Shown here: piece after piece, positions 53,703 through 62,358 of the stretch
Numbering within the stretch: the first letter of the stretch is position 1
Layout: each line of letters begins with the position of its first letter
Source: JACKFB01 sp041389525
Lineage (GTDB): Bacteria > Myxococcota_A > UBA9042 > PHBI01 > JACKFB01
Direction: 5' to 3'
NCBI GenBank assembly: GCA_041389525.1
Contig: JAWKRR010000008.1
Location: 1-64,000 of the forward strand
DNA: 64,000 bases
Program-made: the position numbers and the translations under genes
Notes under the pieces: generated by a model
What the model was told of the DNA's origin: nothing
What the model saw: only the letters and a program-made list of their open reading frames with translations
The model's database searches: none

Positions 53703-54734
53703 TCACTCACCCAAAAAGAAGCGCCGCCACGCGGACATGCTGCCGAAATGATACAGAAACTGGGGATCCGACGAGTTCAGCTTCACGTCACCGAGCTTGA
53801 ACCGGTTCGCGGCCTCGACCGCGCTGAAGGTGCGCCCGGCGCGCGTCGACAGCGCCTCCGCCTTGAGCTTCTCGCCCAGCGCCTCCGCCAGCGCCTCGGC
53901 CAAGTCCCCCTCGGCGGTCGCCGCCGTGTAGATCGCGTCAGCCTCGGCGCGCCGCTGCCGCTGATAGCGCACGACGTCCGCCTCGACCCCGGCGATCTCG
54001 ATCTGGAACTTCGACTTCAGCTCCTCGATCTGCTTGTTCCAAGACTCCTCCTTGAGGGCGACCTCCTTGTCGATGGACTTCTCGCGGGTCTCCGTCTCCT
54101 GCCGCGCCACCGACTCGCCCTGCAGCGCCTGGTCCAGACGCCCCTGCACAATCAGGTACTGCTTGGCCTGCAGCTTCCCCTCGTACTGCTCTCGGAACGC
54201 GATGGCTCGCAGCACCACATGCGTCGCCTCGATGTGGTACTGGTCCAGCGCCAGATTCAGCACGGGCAGGGTCTCCCGCGTGATGGCCGCCCGCTTCTCC
54301 GGGTCCTGGACGTCCACGTTCGACAGCTGCGCCAGGTGCTCTCGAAGGATGCCCAACGCCGTCGACTTCACCTTCGCCGCGTAGTTCCCATCAAAGCCGG
54401 CCCGCACGATCTCCCACCCGGCGCCGTCCCTGATGCGATAGGGCACCGTGACGTCGATGAAGATGACGTTGTTCTCCTTGGTGCGGACGTCCAGCGGCGC
54501 GCCCGTCTCGTCGGAAAACTCAAGGTAGTGGATGGTTCGCTGCAGCTTGTACCAGCGATGCCAGAACGGGAGGCTGACGTGGTAGCCGGTCCCGAAATCC
54601 TCCTCGTCGATGCCACCCGTGAGGCTGCGCCGCACGCCGATCTCGTCCGGGTTGATCGGCTCCAGGCACGCCTTCGGCAGGATGAAGAGCGCGATGACCA
54701 GCGTGCTGAGCGCCGTGATGATCTTGCGCCACAT
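53703..54734 (-). CDS. SPFH/band 7 domain membrane protein (second of pair)
   Basis: A 343-residue protein with an N-terminal helix (IITALSTLVIALFILP), a band 7/SPFH domain from about residue 25 to 190 (PINPDEIGVRR, FIDVTVPYRI, ALGILREHLAQLS), and an Ala/Glu/Lys-rich coiled coil from about 190 to 300 (RQETETREKSIDKEVALKEESWNKQ). The plan resembles HflC, prohibitin and flotillin. Its ATG overlaps the upstream stop (TGATG), so it is coupled to the other SPFH gene. SPFH pairs often form mixed ring-shaped cages around membrane proteins or proteases. No protease gene is seen beside it here. Confidence 0.82.
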   Translation of the reverse strand: MWRKIITALSTLVIALFILPKACLEPINPDEIGVRRSLTGGIDEEDFGTGYHVSLPFWHRWYKLQRTIHYLEFSDETGAPLDVRTKENNVIFIDVTVPYRIRDGAGWEIVRAGFDGNYAAKVKSTALGILREHLAQLSNVDVQDPEKRAAITRETLPVLNLALDQYHIEATHVVLRAIAFREQYEGKLQAKQYLIVQGRLDQALQGESVARQETETREKSIDKEVALKEESWNKQIEELKSKFQIEIAGVEADVVRYQRQRRAEADAIYTAATAEGDLAEALAEALGEKLKAEALSTRAGRTFSAVEAANRFKLGDVKLNSSDPQFLYHFGSMSAWRRFFLGE

Positions 54735-55846
54735 CAGGGCTTCTCCAGGTAGCGGATGTCTATGGGGCTGCGCGGGTCGGCGATGGGCGTCGCCGTGATG
54801 CGCTCCAGCTGCGGGAACACCTTCTCGGCGATCACCCGATTGAGCACGTCGGCGCCCTGCTCGCCGATGGCGCTGATCTTCGCAGCCAGCGCCTCCGCCT
54901 CCTTGCGATACGCGACCTCGTTCGCCTTCGCCCGCGTGACCTTCTCCTCCTGGTAGGCCTTCGCCTCCGCCTCGCGCTGGATGAAGTACAGGTCCGCCTC
55001 CCGGGTGGCCGCGATTCGGGCGTTCAGCGCTTGCTGCCGCTTCGCCTCCAGCTCGGCGACAAGCTGCTGATACTCCTGGTTCTTCGCCTGCTCGACCTGC
55101 TGGATCTTCCGCCCCTGCTCCTGGGCGAGCTTCTCCCGCCGCTCCGCCTGCACCTCGATCTCTTGCTCCGCGTTCTGGCGCTCCTCGATGGCGTGCTCGA
55201 CCCGGTCATCAAAGGTCGGCTTGGGCGGCGGGATGTTTGTCACCTCGATGCCCAGCGGCGCCAAGCGCTCGTTGAGCGCCTCCTTGGCCGCGCTGGTCGC
55301 CTGCCCGTAGGTCGCCGGGTTGGCGACCTCCAGAAACGAGTACTGCCCGAACGCGTCCCGCAGCACCTCACGCGCATGCATCCGCACGAGGGTCTTGTAG
55401 GCGACGCCCGGCCCCACGGTCTTCACAAGCTCGGCGGCCATGCTGGGGATGATCTGGTAGTGGATCTCGAGCTTCTCGAAGTAGAAGTTCGACCCGTCAT
55501 TCGCGCGCACGGTGAGCGCCATGAGGTGGTCGATGTCGGTGTTCTCCGCGCCCTCCATGACGAGGATCTGCGGCCGAATCTCCAGCTTCTCCACCCGCTG
55601 AAAGCCGGGGATGAAGGTCAGCGCGCCCTGCTCGGTGATCACCCGAGAGGGCTCACCGAAGATGGCCAGCGGCGTGTTGTTGTAGAGGACCGCCACCTCG
55701 CCCGGCTCGACCTCGATGACGCCCGCGCCGTCGGAGACCACCCACCCCAGGACGATGAGGGTCGCCAGCCCGGGCAGCAGGTAGCTGCGCCATCGTGCGC
55801 CGCTGATGGACGCGAGAAATTTTCGCGCCGCGCTCTGTTCCGCCAT
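54734..55846 (-). CDS. SPFH/band 7 domain membrane protein (first of pair)
   Basis: A 370-residue protein with an N-terminal membrane helix (about 22-40), a band 7/SPFH domain (about 45-230: VEPGEVAVLYNNTPLAIFGE, VMEGAENTDIDHLMALTVRANDG, IEVTNIPPPKPTFDDRV), then a long charged coiled coil (about 230-340: QEIEVQAERREKLAQEQGRK). The conserved IEVTNIPPPKP end of the domain is typical of HflK/stomatin-like members. The ATG at 55846 has a strong GGAGGG site five bases away. It heads a three-gene operon with the second SPFH protein and a coiled-coil membrane protein; the promoter should lie in the 230 bp shared with the divergent secreted-protein gene. Confidence 0.82.
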   Translation of the reverse strand: MAEQSAARKFLASISGARWRSYLLPGLATLIVLGWVVSDGAGVIEVEPGEVAVLYNNTPLAIFGEPSRVITEQGALTFIPGFQRVEKLEIRPQILVMEGAENTDIDHLMALTVRANDGSNFYFEKLEIHYQIIPSMAAELVKTVGPGVAYKTLVRMHAREVLRDAFGQYSFLEVANPATYGQATSAAKEALNERLAPLGIEVTNIPPPKPTFDDRVEHAIEERQNAEQEIEVQAERREKLAQEQGRKIQQVEQAKNQEYQQLVAELEAKRQQALNARIAATREADLYFIQREAEAKAYQEEKVTRAKANEVAYRKEAEALAAKISAIGEQGADVLNRVIAEKVFPQLERITATPIADPRSPIDIRYLEKP

Positions 55847-56076
55847 GACGCCCTCCCCCTGTCCGCTGGCTCTGCCGGTTCCGCCGACCGAACCGACGAA
55901 ACCATACGCCAAGGCGAGCGCGCAGAACAGGCGACCCCGGCGCGGTCTTGTCGACCCGCAGCCCCCAGGACTGGCCGACCGCGCGGGCCTGGAACGTGAC
56001 CTCTCGGTTGAAAGGGCCGCCCGCCTCCATTAAGGTTCGCCGGCTTGGGTGCGTAGAAATCTCCGGAGGCCAGCCC

Positions 56077-56664
56077 ATGACGTTCCAACGTGTCGCCACT
56101 TTGCTGCTCGCCCTCGGCGCCACCCTCGCCTTGTCGGTGACGGCACCACAGCCCGCGCGCGCCACGACCGTGCTTCAGGTCGACCTGCCCGAGCTGAGCA
56201 TCACGTCCGAGTGGGTCGTCCGCGCTCGCATCGACGCGGTCCGGGCCGTGGACCTGCGCCCGAACGGGACCTTCGCGACGGACTACGACCTCGTCATCAG
56301 CGAGGTCTACCGCGGTCAGGAAGTCCCGAACCGCTACACGCTGCGCCTCCCCGGCGGCGAGGGCGCGGACGGGCTCGCCATGCGCATCCCCGGCATGCCG
56401 ACCTTTCGCCAGGGCGAGGACGTCGTCCTCTTCCTCGAGCGCATCCCCAGCGGCGGCTTCATCCCGTGTGGCCTGGGCCAGGGGGTCTGGCGGATTCGCC
56501 TGGACGCGCTTGGGCGGGCCTGGGTCACCCAGCAGCTCGACGGCGCCCACATGATGCGGCGCGACGCCCAGGGCCGACTTCGCGGCGTCGAGGCGCCCCT
56601 GCTGACCTCCGCGCGGCCCCTCGAGGCCCTGGTCGCGGAAGTCTATTCGGCGCAGCTCCCCTGA
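56077..56664 (+). CDS. hypothetical secreted protein, frequent neighbour of metalloproteases
   Basis: A 195-residue secreted protein with a good signal peptide (TLLLALGATLALSVTAPQPARA). The mature part reads like a single beta-rich domain: DLPELSITSEWVVRARIDAVRAV, YDLVISEVYRGQEVPNRYTLRLPGGEGADGLAMRIPGMPTFRQGEDVVLFLE. I recall similar proteins of unknown role encoded next to matrixin-type proteases in other bacteria, but I cannot name the family. A GGAGG site lies seven bases before the ATG at 56077. The next gene starts 37 bases after its stop and encodes the protease, so the pair is probably co-transcribed. Confidence 0.75.
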   Translation: MTFQRVATLLLALGATLALSVTAPQPARATTVLQVDLPELSITSEWVVRARIDAVRAVDLRPNGTFATDYDLVISEVYRGQEVPNRYTLRLPGGEGADGLAMRIPGMPTFRQGEDVVLFLERIPSGGFIPCGLGQGVWRIRLDALGRAWVTQQLDGAHMMRRDAQGRLRGVEAPLLTSARPLEALVAEVYSAQLP

Positions 56665-56701
56665 CGGAGGCCGCGCAGCCCGACGCGCCAGGAATACGCT
56701 G

Positions 56702-58891
56702 ATGTCTCGCTACGCATCTCGCGCCGCTGTCTCGCTCTCCGCTCTCTGTGTGCTCGCCGCGACGCTGCTCGCGTCCGGCACCGCCCGGGCTTACTCCATC
56801 AGCCTGACCGGCGGCACCACCGGGCAGATCGTCCGCTGGAAGCAGGCCACGGTGGGCTACTGGCTACACCCGAGCTGCTCGGACAATCTCGGCGCGACCG
56901 CGTGTCTCGAGGAGCTCCGAAAGAGCTTCACCGCGTGGAACACGAGCTGTTCGAAGCTGCAGTTCATCGACCAGGGCTTCTCGAACTCCACGAAGCTGGT
57001 CCCCGTGGGGTACAGCACCAACGGCAAGAACGAGCTCGCCTTCATCGAGAACAGCATCTGGAGCTTCGGCAGCTACGTGCTCGGCGTGACCTCGCCCGTG
57101 TTCTACAACGACGGGACCATCATCGAGGCCGACATCGCGTTCAACGGCTACCTCCAGACGTGGAAGACCAGCGGCGCCAACTATTCCACGGACGTGCGCA
57201 ACGTCGCCGTCCACGAGATCGGCCACCTCTTCGGCCTCCAGCACGTCCTCGGCGGCTACGACCCCAACAACCCGCCGACCATGGCCCCCAGCGCCGATCC
57301 CTTCATGAAGACGCGCACGCCCGACCCGGACGACTTGGCCGGCTTCTGCTTTCTCTACCCCGCCTCGACCTTCGCGTGCTCGACCGACAGCAACTGCCCC
57401 GCCGTCGTCGATGACGGGCCCCAGGGCGAGTACTACGTCGGCCAGATCCCGTGTCAGGCCAACGGATCCTGCGGCGGCTTCTCGACCCAGCTCCCCACGG
57501 GCGACGGCGTGATGGGCGACGTCTGCGCGTCCGACTACGACTGCATCAGCTCGCTCTTCTGCCAGGCGCTGTCTGGCAGCAGCGGCGCCTGCGCGAAGAC
57601 CTGCACGCCGAGCGTCGGCGGCTGCCCCACGGGCTTCGCTTGCTACGCCTACCAGAACCAGCCGACCTCGGGCGTGTGCTTGGCGGGCGGCGGCGGCGGC
57701 GCCACCAAGACGATCGGCGAGACCTGCGCCAACAGCGCCGAGTGCATCTCGCAGCTCTGCGTGAGCAGCTCGACCGGCGCCACCTGCCGCCAGCCCTGCA
57801 CATCGACCGCGCCCTGCCCCAGCGGCCAGACCTGCTCGCCCCTGCCCGGCAGCAACGTCGGCGCCTGCACCGTGGTGCCCGTCACGCCCAAGAAGGAGGT
57901 CGGCGAGCCCTGCCAGTCGCCCAGCGAGTGCGCGTCGAACCTCTGCGCCAGCGACGGCGCGACCTTCCGCTGCATCCAGCCCTGCCAGACCCTGCTCCAA
58001 TGCGCGCAGGGGCAGGCCTGCGTGGCGCTGGCGGGCGGCGGTGGCGGGTGCTTCGACGTGGACCAGAAGGAGATCGGCGAGCCCTGCGACTCCAACGAGA
58101 CCTGCAAGAGCCTGCAGTGCATCAGCTTCGACGGCGGCGCCAACTACACCTGCTCGGACAGCTGCCAGAGCGACGCGAACTGCCCGTGCGGCATGCACTG
58201 CGGGGCCGTGACCTCCGGCGGGGCGAAGTGCGTGCCCGGCCCCAAGGTCGCGTGCGTGCCGGACAGCCAGCCCTGCGCTGAGGATTCGGAGTGCGTCAGC
58301 GGCGCCTGCTCCCCCGCGAAGGGCGTGTGCATCCAGGTCTGCTCCATCTTTCAGCCGGTCGGCGCCTGCGGTGTGGGGCTGGGTTGCCAGCCCTTCTCGA
58401 CGGGCGCGCCCGAGGGCGAGTGCAAGCCCGCCGGCCCCAACGCGGTGGGCAAGGCCTGCGGACAGAACAACGCCTGCGCGACGCTCTTCTGCTTGGAAAA
58501 CCACTGCGCGCAGCCCTGCAACCCTGCCGGCCCCAACACCTGCGGCGTAGGGCTCGTGTGCGGGACCCTGGGCGGCGGCGTGGGGGTCTGCCAGGACGCG
58601 CCAGCGCCCACACCCGACGCGGCGCTGCCAGACGCGGGCGGGTCCGACGCCAGCGGCGTGAGCGACGCGCCGGACGCCAGCACCGGAGCGGACGCGACCT
58701 CGACCGCGGAGACCACCACCCCCGACGCCCAGGCTGCAGACGTCGCGACGGTCGCTCCAGGCGGCGGCGGGCCCAGCGGCTGCGCTGGCGGGGGCGCCCC
58801 CTGGCCTGCAGGCGCGGCCTTCGCGCTGTGCACGTGGATCGCGCTCGGCCGGCGACGGCGCCGCGCCGCACGGATCGGTCGCGCAGCCTGA
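56702..58891 (+). CDS. matrixin-like metalloprotease with Cys-rich repeats and MYXO-CTERM tail
   Basis: A 729-residue surface protease. A signal peptide (1-30) is followed directly by a metzincin domain: HEIGHLFGLQH (171-181) gives three zinc histidines and the catalytic glutamate, and the Met-turn PTMAP follows (M194). Then come five or six Cys-rich modules of about 60 residues with the theme IGEPCxSxxECxSxLC, and an Asp/Ala/Ser-rich linker. The C-terminus is a MYXO-CTERM-like sorting signal: SGCAGGGAP, a hydrophobic helix, and RRRRR near the end. This predicts processing and retention at the cell surface. There is no obvious propeptide between signal and catalytic domain. The substrate is unknown. 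It is paired with the upstream secreted protein. Confidence 0.88.
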   Translation: MSRYASRAAVSLSALCVLAATLLASGTARAYSISLTGGTTGQIVRWKQATVGYWLHPSCSDNLGATACLEELRKSFTAWNTSCSKLQFIDQGFSNSTKLVPVGYSTNGKNELAFIENSIWSFGSYVLGVTSPVFYNDGTIIEADIAFNGYLQTWKTSGANYSTDVRNVAVHEIGHLFGLQHVLGGYDPNNPPTMAPSADPFMKTRTPDPDDLAGFCFLYPASTFACSTDSNCPAVVDDGPQGEYYVGQIPCQANGSCGGFSTQLPTGDGVMGDVCASDYDCISSLFCQALSGSSGACAKTCTPSVGGCPTGFACYAYQNQPTSGVCLAGGGGGATKTIGETCANSAECISQLCVSSSTGATCRQPCTSTAPCPSGQTCSPLPGSNVGACTVVPVTPKKEVGEPCQSPSECASNLCASDGATFRCIQPCQTLLQCAQGQACVALAGGGGGCFDVDQKEIGEPCDSNETCKSLQCISFDGGANYTCSDSCQSDANCPCGMHCGAVTSGGAKCVPGPKVACVPDSQPCAEDSECVSGACSPAKGVCIQVCSIFQPVGACGVGLGCQPFSTGAPEGECKPAGPNAVGKACGQNNACATLFCLENHCAQPCNPAGPNTCGVGLVCGTLGGGVGVCQDAPAPTPDAALPDAGGSDASGVSDAPDASTGADATSTAETTTPDAQAADVATVAPGGGGPSGCAGGGAPWPAGAAFALCTWIALGRRRRRAARIGRAA

Positions 58892-58912
58892 GCCCGGCCT
58901 CGCTCGCCGGGC
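58892..58912 (+). terminator. possible terminator hairpin after the matrixin gene
   Basis: GCCCGGC (58892-58898) and its perfect complement GCCGGGC (58906-58912), separated by a 7-base loop, begin immediately after the stop codon. No T-run follows, so intrinsic termination is uncertain. Confidence 0.4.
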
Positions 58913-59003
58913 CTCTGCCGCGCGTGAGAGCCGAGCGCCCAAGGCTCCCGGCCGCTCCGGCTGGCCTGCCCCGTACCGCCCGCCCGTCTCGACCCGCCGC
59001 TGT

Positions 59004-59115
59004 GGGCTGGCCTAACTAGAACCGCCACCGCGGGCTGGCCTAACTAGAACCGCCAGCGTGGGCTGGCCTAACTAGAACCGCCACCGCGGGCTGGCTTGCC
59101 TAGAACCGCCCCTGC
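59004..59115. repeat. four tandem 28-bp repeats overlapping a gene end
   Basis: Three near-perfect units (59004-59031, 59032-59059, 59060-59087; the second differs at two positions) and a fourth, diverged unit (59088-59115). Each unit contains the complement of CGGTTCTAG, that is the Arg-Phe-stop ending of the minus-strand gene at 59100. The fourth unit carries the gene's real last codons; the others look like copies of it placed beyond the stop. Confidence 0.8.
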
Positions 59116-60221
59116 GCGGTTAGACCGCCGCCATTCGGGCCGGCGTAACCGCCGACGACGACGGGCCGCCCCTCGGTCTTGGGCCCCGCAGGGCGCTTGG
59201 CCAGCAAGATGATCCCGGTGGTGACCGCGGCGACCCCGACGCCGATGGCGACGGGCCCGAAGATCTGCTTGTTGGAGTCGACCCCTTGGTTGGTCTTCTT
59301 CCCGTGGTCCACGTCGGCTTGGTAGGACACCAGCAGCACGGCGCCGCCCGCCAGGCCGGCCACGCCCGCGCCCACGAGGCTCCACGCGAGCGCCTTTCGA
59401 CCCTTGCTCGCGCGGGGGCCCGTCTTCATGCAGACGTGGTCCAGGGTCATGTCGGCTTCGAGCACGAAGTCCAGCCGCTCGGTGTCCTCGCGCTCGCGCC
59501 GGCACTCGACGCTGTGCGCGCCGATGGGGACGTCGATGAAGGGGGTCGCGGTGTCCGTCGAGAAGACCGGCTGCACGCGGTTGCCGTCGAGGAAGACGAC
59601 AGTGTCTGTGAAGTTGCCGGTGCCGACCCGCACCCGCACCTGACCCATCTGGCGCACGAGCTGCCCCTCGACGACCACGATATCGACGCCCTTGGCCTCG
59701 ATGGAGCGCGAGTAGGTCTGGTAGCCCAGCTTCTCCAGCCTCAGGTCGTGGTTGCCGCGGGGCACGTCGAGCACCGTCGGCGTGACCTGCCCGGTGTCCT
59801 GCCCGTCGATGATGATCTTCGCGCCCGTGATGCTGCCGGAGAGGATGGACACCTTAATGGGTCGCTCGAGCACGCGCTCAAGCCGGGCGAGCAGCGCCCG
59901 CAGCTTCGGCTCCATCCGCTTGTCGTCGGGCACCACGTCCCGGACGAGCTCGTAAGCCTCCTCGACGCGGCCGAGCTGCTCGAGGGCCTCGCCCTTCTTG
60001 ATGAGGATGATCGGCTTCGGAAACAGCGCGTACGCCCGAGTGAGCTTCTCAGCGGCGGCCTCGTAGTCGCGCGCCTCAAAGTCGTCCGCTGCCTGCTGGT
60101 ACAGCTCGTGGGCGGCCGTCTCGTCTTCCACCGTCGCCGACGCAGGCGGCGCCGCGGCCATGAGACCGGCCAGCACGACGCCCAGGGTCAGCACCATCGA
60201 CAGAATCCGTGATCGGTTCAC
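59100..60221 (-). CDS. secreted TPR/PEGA-like domain protein
   Basis: A 373-residue exported protein. The signal peptide (ILSMVLTLGVVLAGLMAAAPPASA) is followed by one or two TPR-like repeats (about 35-110: ELYQQAADDFEARDYEAAAEKLTRAYALFP), then a PEGA-like domain (GAKIIIDGQDTGQVTPTVLDVPRGNHDLRLEKLGYQ, about 135-175) and a second related beta domain (about 200-260). Two membrane helices lie near the C-terminus (about 280-350). The GTG at 60221 has GGAGG four bases away, better than any upstream start. It lies 77 bases after the kinase gene in the same direction; both carry PEGA-like domains, hinting at a shared process. The 3' end merges into a tandem repeat. Confidence 0.75.
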   Translation of the reverse strand: MNRSRILSMVLTLGVVLAGLMAAAPPASATVEDETAAHELYQQAADDFEARDYEAAAEKLTRAYALFPKPIILIKKGEALEQLGRVEEAYELVRDVVPDDKRMEPKLRALLARLERVLERPIKVSILSGSITGAKIIIDGQDTGQVTPTVLDVPRGNHDLRLEKLGYQTYSRSIEAKGVDIVVVEGQLVRQMGQVRVRVGTGNFTDTVVFLDGNRVQPVFSTDTATPFIDVPIGAHSVECRREREDTERLDFVLEADMTLDHVCMKTGPRASKGRKALAWSLVGAGVAGLAGGAVLLVSYQADVDHGKKTNQGVDSNKQIFGPVAIGVGVAAVTTGIILLAKRPAGPKTEGRPVVVGGYAGPNGGGLTAQGRF

Positions 60222-60298
60222 GTCACCTCCTCGGTGGCCGACGATAACGCGCCGCGCTGCGCCGCGAAACCCCTGGCGACCGCGTGGGACGCCGCGGA

Positions 60299-62257
60299 TC
60301 AGAAGTCCTGCCACTCGATCTTGCCCTTGCGAGGCTTCGGCTCGGGCTCCGGGGCTTTCTCGACCTTCTCGGCCTTCTCGCTCTTCTCGGGCTTGGTCGC
60401 CGTCGCGGGCGCCTTCGGCTTGTCGGAAGACTTGCTCGACCCGCTCCGCGGCTTGGCCGCGGGCTTGGGCTCCTCGATCGCCGTGAGCGTCACGTCGACG
60501 CCGGCCTCCTCGCTCTCGCCGTCCACCTTGAGCGACGCCTCGGTGTAGCCGTCGAATCGCAGCGTCAGCTCGCGGGTCTCGCCCGACTGCACCGTCACCG
60601 CGATGGGCGTCCGCCCCAGCGACTCCTTGCCAGCGAGCACCTCAGCGCCCGCGGGCTTGGACCGCACCTCGACCAGCGCGTCCAGCGGGATCTCCACAGC
60701 GGGCTCGTCGGCCACGGGCGCCGGTGCGGGGTCTGCCGAGGGCGTCGCCTCGGTCGCGGGCTCCTGGGGCTCTGCGGGGGGCGCCACCGCCTCCGCCTGC
60801 TCGGGCTCCACGGCCGGTGCGACGGCGGCCGCCACGGCCTCCGATTCGCTAGGCGCCGCCTCACTATTCGCGGCCTCCGGGCTCAGCCCGGCGGTCACGG
60901 CCTCGACGTCAGCGCCCGCCTCGTCGCCCACCCCGAGCGCGCTCCACAGCGCAAAGCCGCCCGCGCTGAGAATCACCACAAGCGCGGCGACCGCGGCGCC
61001 GATGGCCCACGGGCTGGACTTGGGCGGCTCCAGAAACGAGGGGACGGCCAAGCCACCCGCCGGCGAGACCGTCGACCCGGGCCGCTCCGTCGTCAGGCCG
61101 GGGGCCAAGGCGCCGCCGTGCCCGACGGGCAGCTCCGGCGGGCCGGTGCCGGTGTGTCGTCGGCGCAACGCGAGGGCCTGCGTACGCTCGTGGACCGTGT
61201 CGTCGTCCGCAGCGACGCTGGCCGCCATGGTCGCCGTCCCACGGGATGGCGTGTCGCTGAAACCGCCGTCCAGCGCGGGGATGGCCGTGCCGGAACCGGT
61301 GACGATGGTCACCTCGTCGACGCCGGAATCCAGCACGCTCTTGAAGCGCCGTCCGGCGGCCTGCCCCGCCAGCCCTTGGCTGATTCGGTCCAGGACCCCG
61401 CCGACCTCCTCGGCGGTCGCCGGCCGATCGGAGGGGCGCTTGCGCAGCAGTTGAAAGACCAGCGCCTCCAACTCAGGCGGCACCTGCACGTCGGCCTTCA
61501 CGCTGCGGAGCGGCGGCGGCGCCTCGTGGATCTGCTTCATCACGATGGCGATCGGCGTGTCCGCACGAAACGGCGGCGACCCGACGAGGCACTCGAAGAG
61601 GATGGCGCCCAAGGCGTACAGGTCGCTGCGCGGCGCGACGGGCTCGCCCAGGGCTTGCTCCGGCGCGATGTAGAGCGGGGTCCCCGCGATGAAGCCGGTC
61701 GCCGTGTGCGCCTGGTCGGTGCCGCCCCCCTCGGTGAACTTCGCGATGCCGAAGTCCAGGACCTTCACGTAGTCCTTCTCGCCGAAGAAGTCGCACAGGA
61801 AGATGTTGTCCGGCTTGAGGTCGCGGTGCACGAGGCCGGCCTGGTGGGCCTCGCCGATGGACTTCACGACCTGGCGCGCGATGTGGACCACGCGCTCGGC
61901 GGGCAGCCCGCGCTCGCGCCGGATGATCCGCGAGAGCACCTCGCCCTGGAGCAGCTCCATGGCGATGTAGAGGTGGCCGTCTTCGGACTTGCCGTAGTCG
62001 AACACGCGGATCGTGTGCGGGTGCCGCAGGTGGCTCGACGCCAGCGCCTCGTGGTTGAAGCGCTGCACCTGGGACGGATCCTCAGACAGGTGGCGCGGGA
62101 GCACCTTCAGCGCGACCTGCTTGGCCATGCTGAGCTGCTCGGCCACGTAGACGACACCCATGCCGCCGCGCCCGAGCACGCGCTCGATCCGATAGCGCCC
62201 ATCGAACACACGCCCGATCAGGGCTTCGGCGCTGTCGTTCCCCATAGCCTGGGTCAA
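60299..62257 (-). CDS. Ser/Thr protein kinase, membrane-anchored, with PEGA-like extracytoplasmic region
   Basis: A 652-residue PknB/Pkn2-like kinase. The kinase domain (about 20-285) is complete: glycine loop LGRGGMGVVY near 28, lysine in VALKVL (K51), HRDLKPDN (144-151) with catalytic D146, DFG at 168-170, and APE near 198. After a linker rich in Ser, Thr and Pro, one membrane helix (about 412-435, WAIGAAVAALVVILSAGG) exposes an Ala/Pro/Glu-rich region and a PEGA-like domain (about 525-595: VRSKPAGAEVLAGKESLGRTPIAV). The C-terminal 50 residues are Lys/Pro-rich. TTG at 62257 has GGAGAGG four bases upstream; ATG at 62245 is the alternative. Confidence 0.87.
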   Translation of the reverse strand: MTQAMGNDSAEALIGRVFDGRYRIERVLGRGGMGVVYVAEQLSMAKQVALKVLPRHLSEDPSQVQRFNHEALASSHLRHPHTIRVFDYGKSEDGHLYIAMELLQGEVLSRIIRRERGLPAERVVHIARQVVKSIGEAHQAGLVHRDLKPDNIFLCDFFGEKDYVKVLDFGIAKFTEGGGTDQAHTATGFIAGTPLYIAPEQALGEPVAPRSDLYALGAILFECLVGSPPFRADTPIAIVMKQIHEAPPPLRSVKADVQVPPELEALVFQLLRKRPSDRPATAEEVGGVLDRISQGLAGQAAGRRFKSVLDSGVDEVTIVTGSGTAIPALDGGFSDTPSRGTATMAASVAADDDTVHERTQALALRRRHTGTGPPELPVGHGGALAPGLTTERPGSTVSPAGGLAVPSFLEPPKSSPWAIGAAVAALVVILSAGGFALWSALGVGDEAGADVEAVTAGLSPEAANSEAAPSESEAVAAAVAPAVEPEQAEAVAPPAEPQEPATEATPSADPAPAPVADEPAVEIPLDALVEVRSKPAGAEVLAGKESLGRTPIAVTVQSGETRELTLRFDGYTEASLKVDGESEEAGVDVTLTAIEEPKPAAKPRSGSSKSSDKPKAPATATKPEKSEKAEKVEKAPEPEPKPRKGKIEWQDF

Positions 62258-62358
62258 ACCGCCTCTCCATCCAGCCCTGCCCGACCCGTCGTCAGGGCGT
62301 AGATGGGAAACAGTCTACCACGCGCCAACACTGGAACCAACGCCCGAGATCGGTCCGC

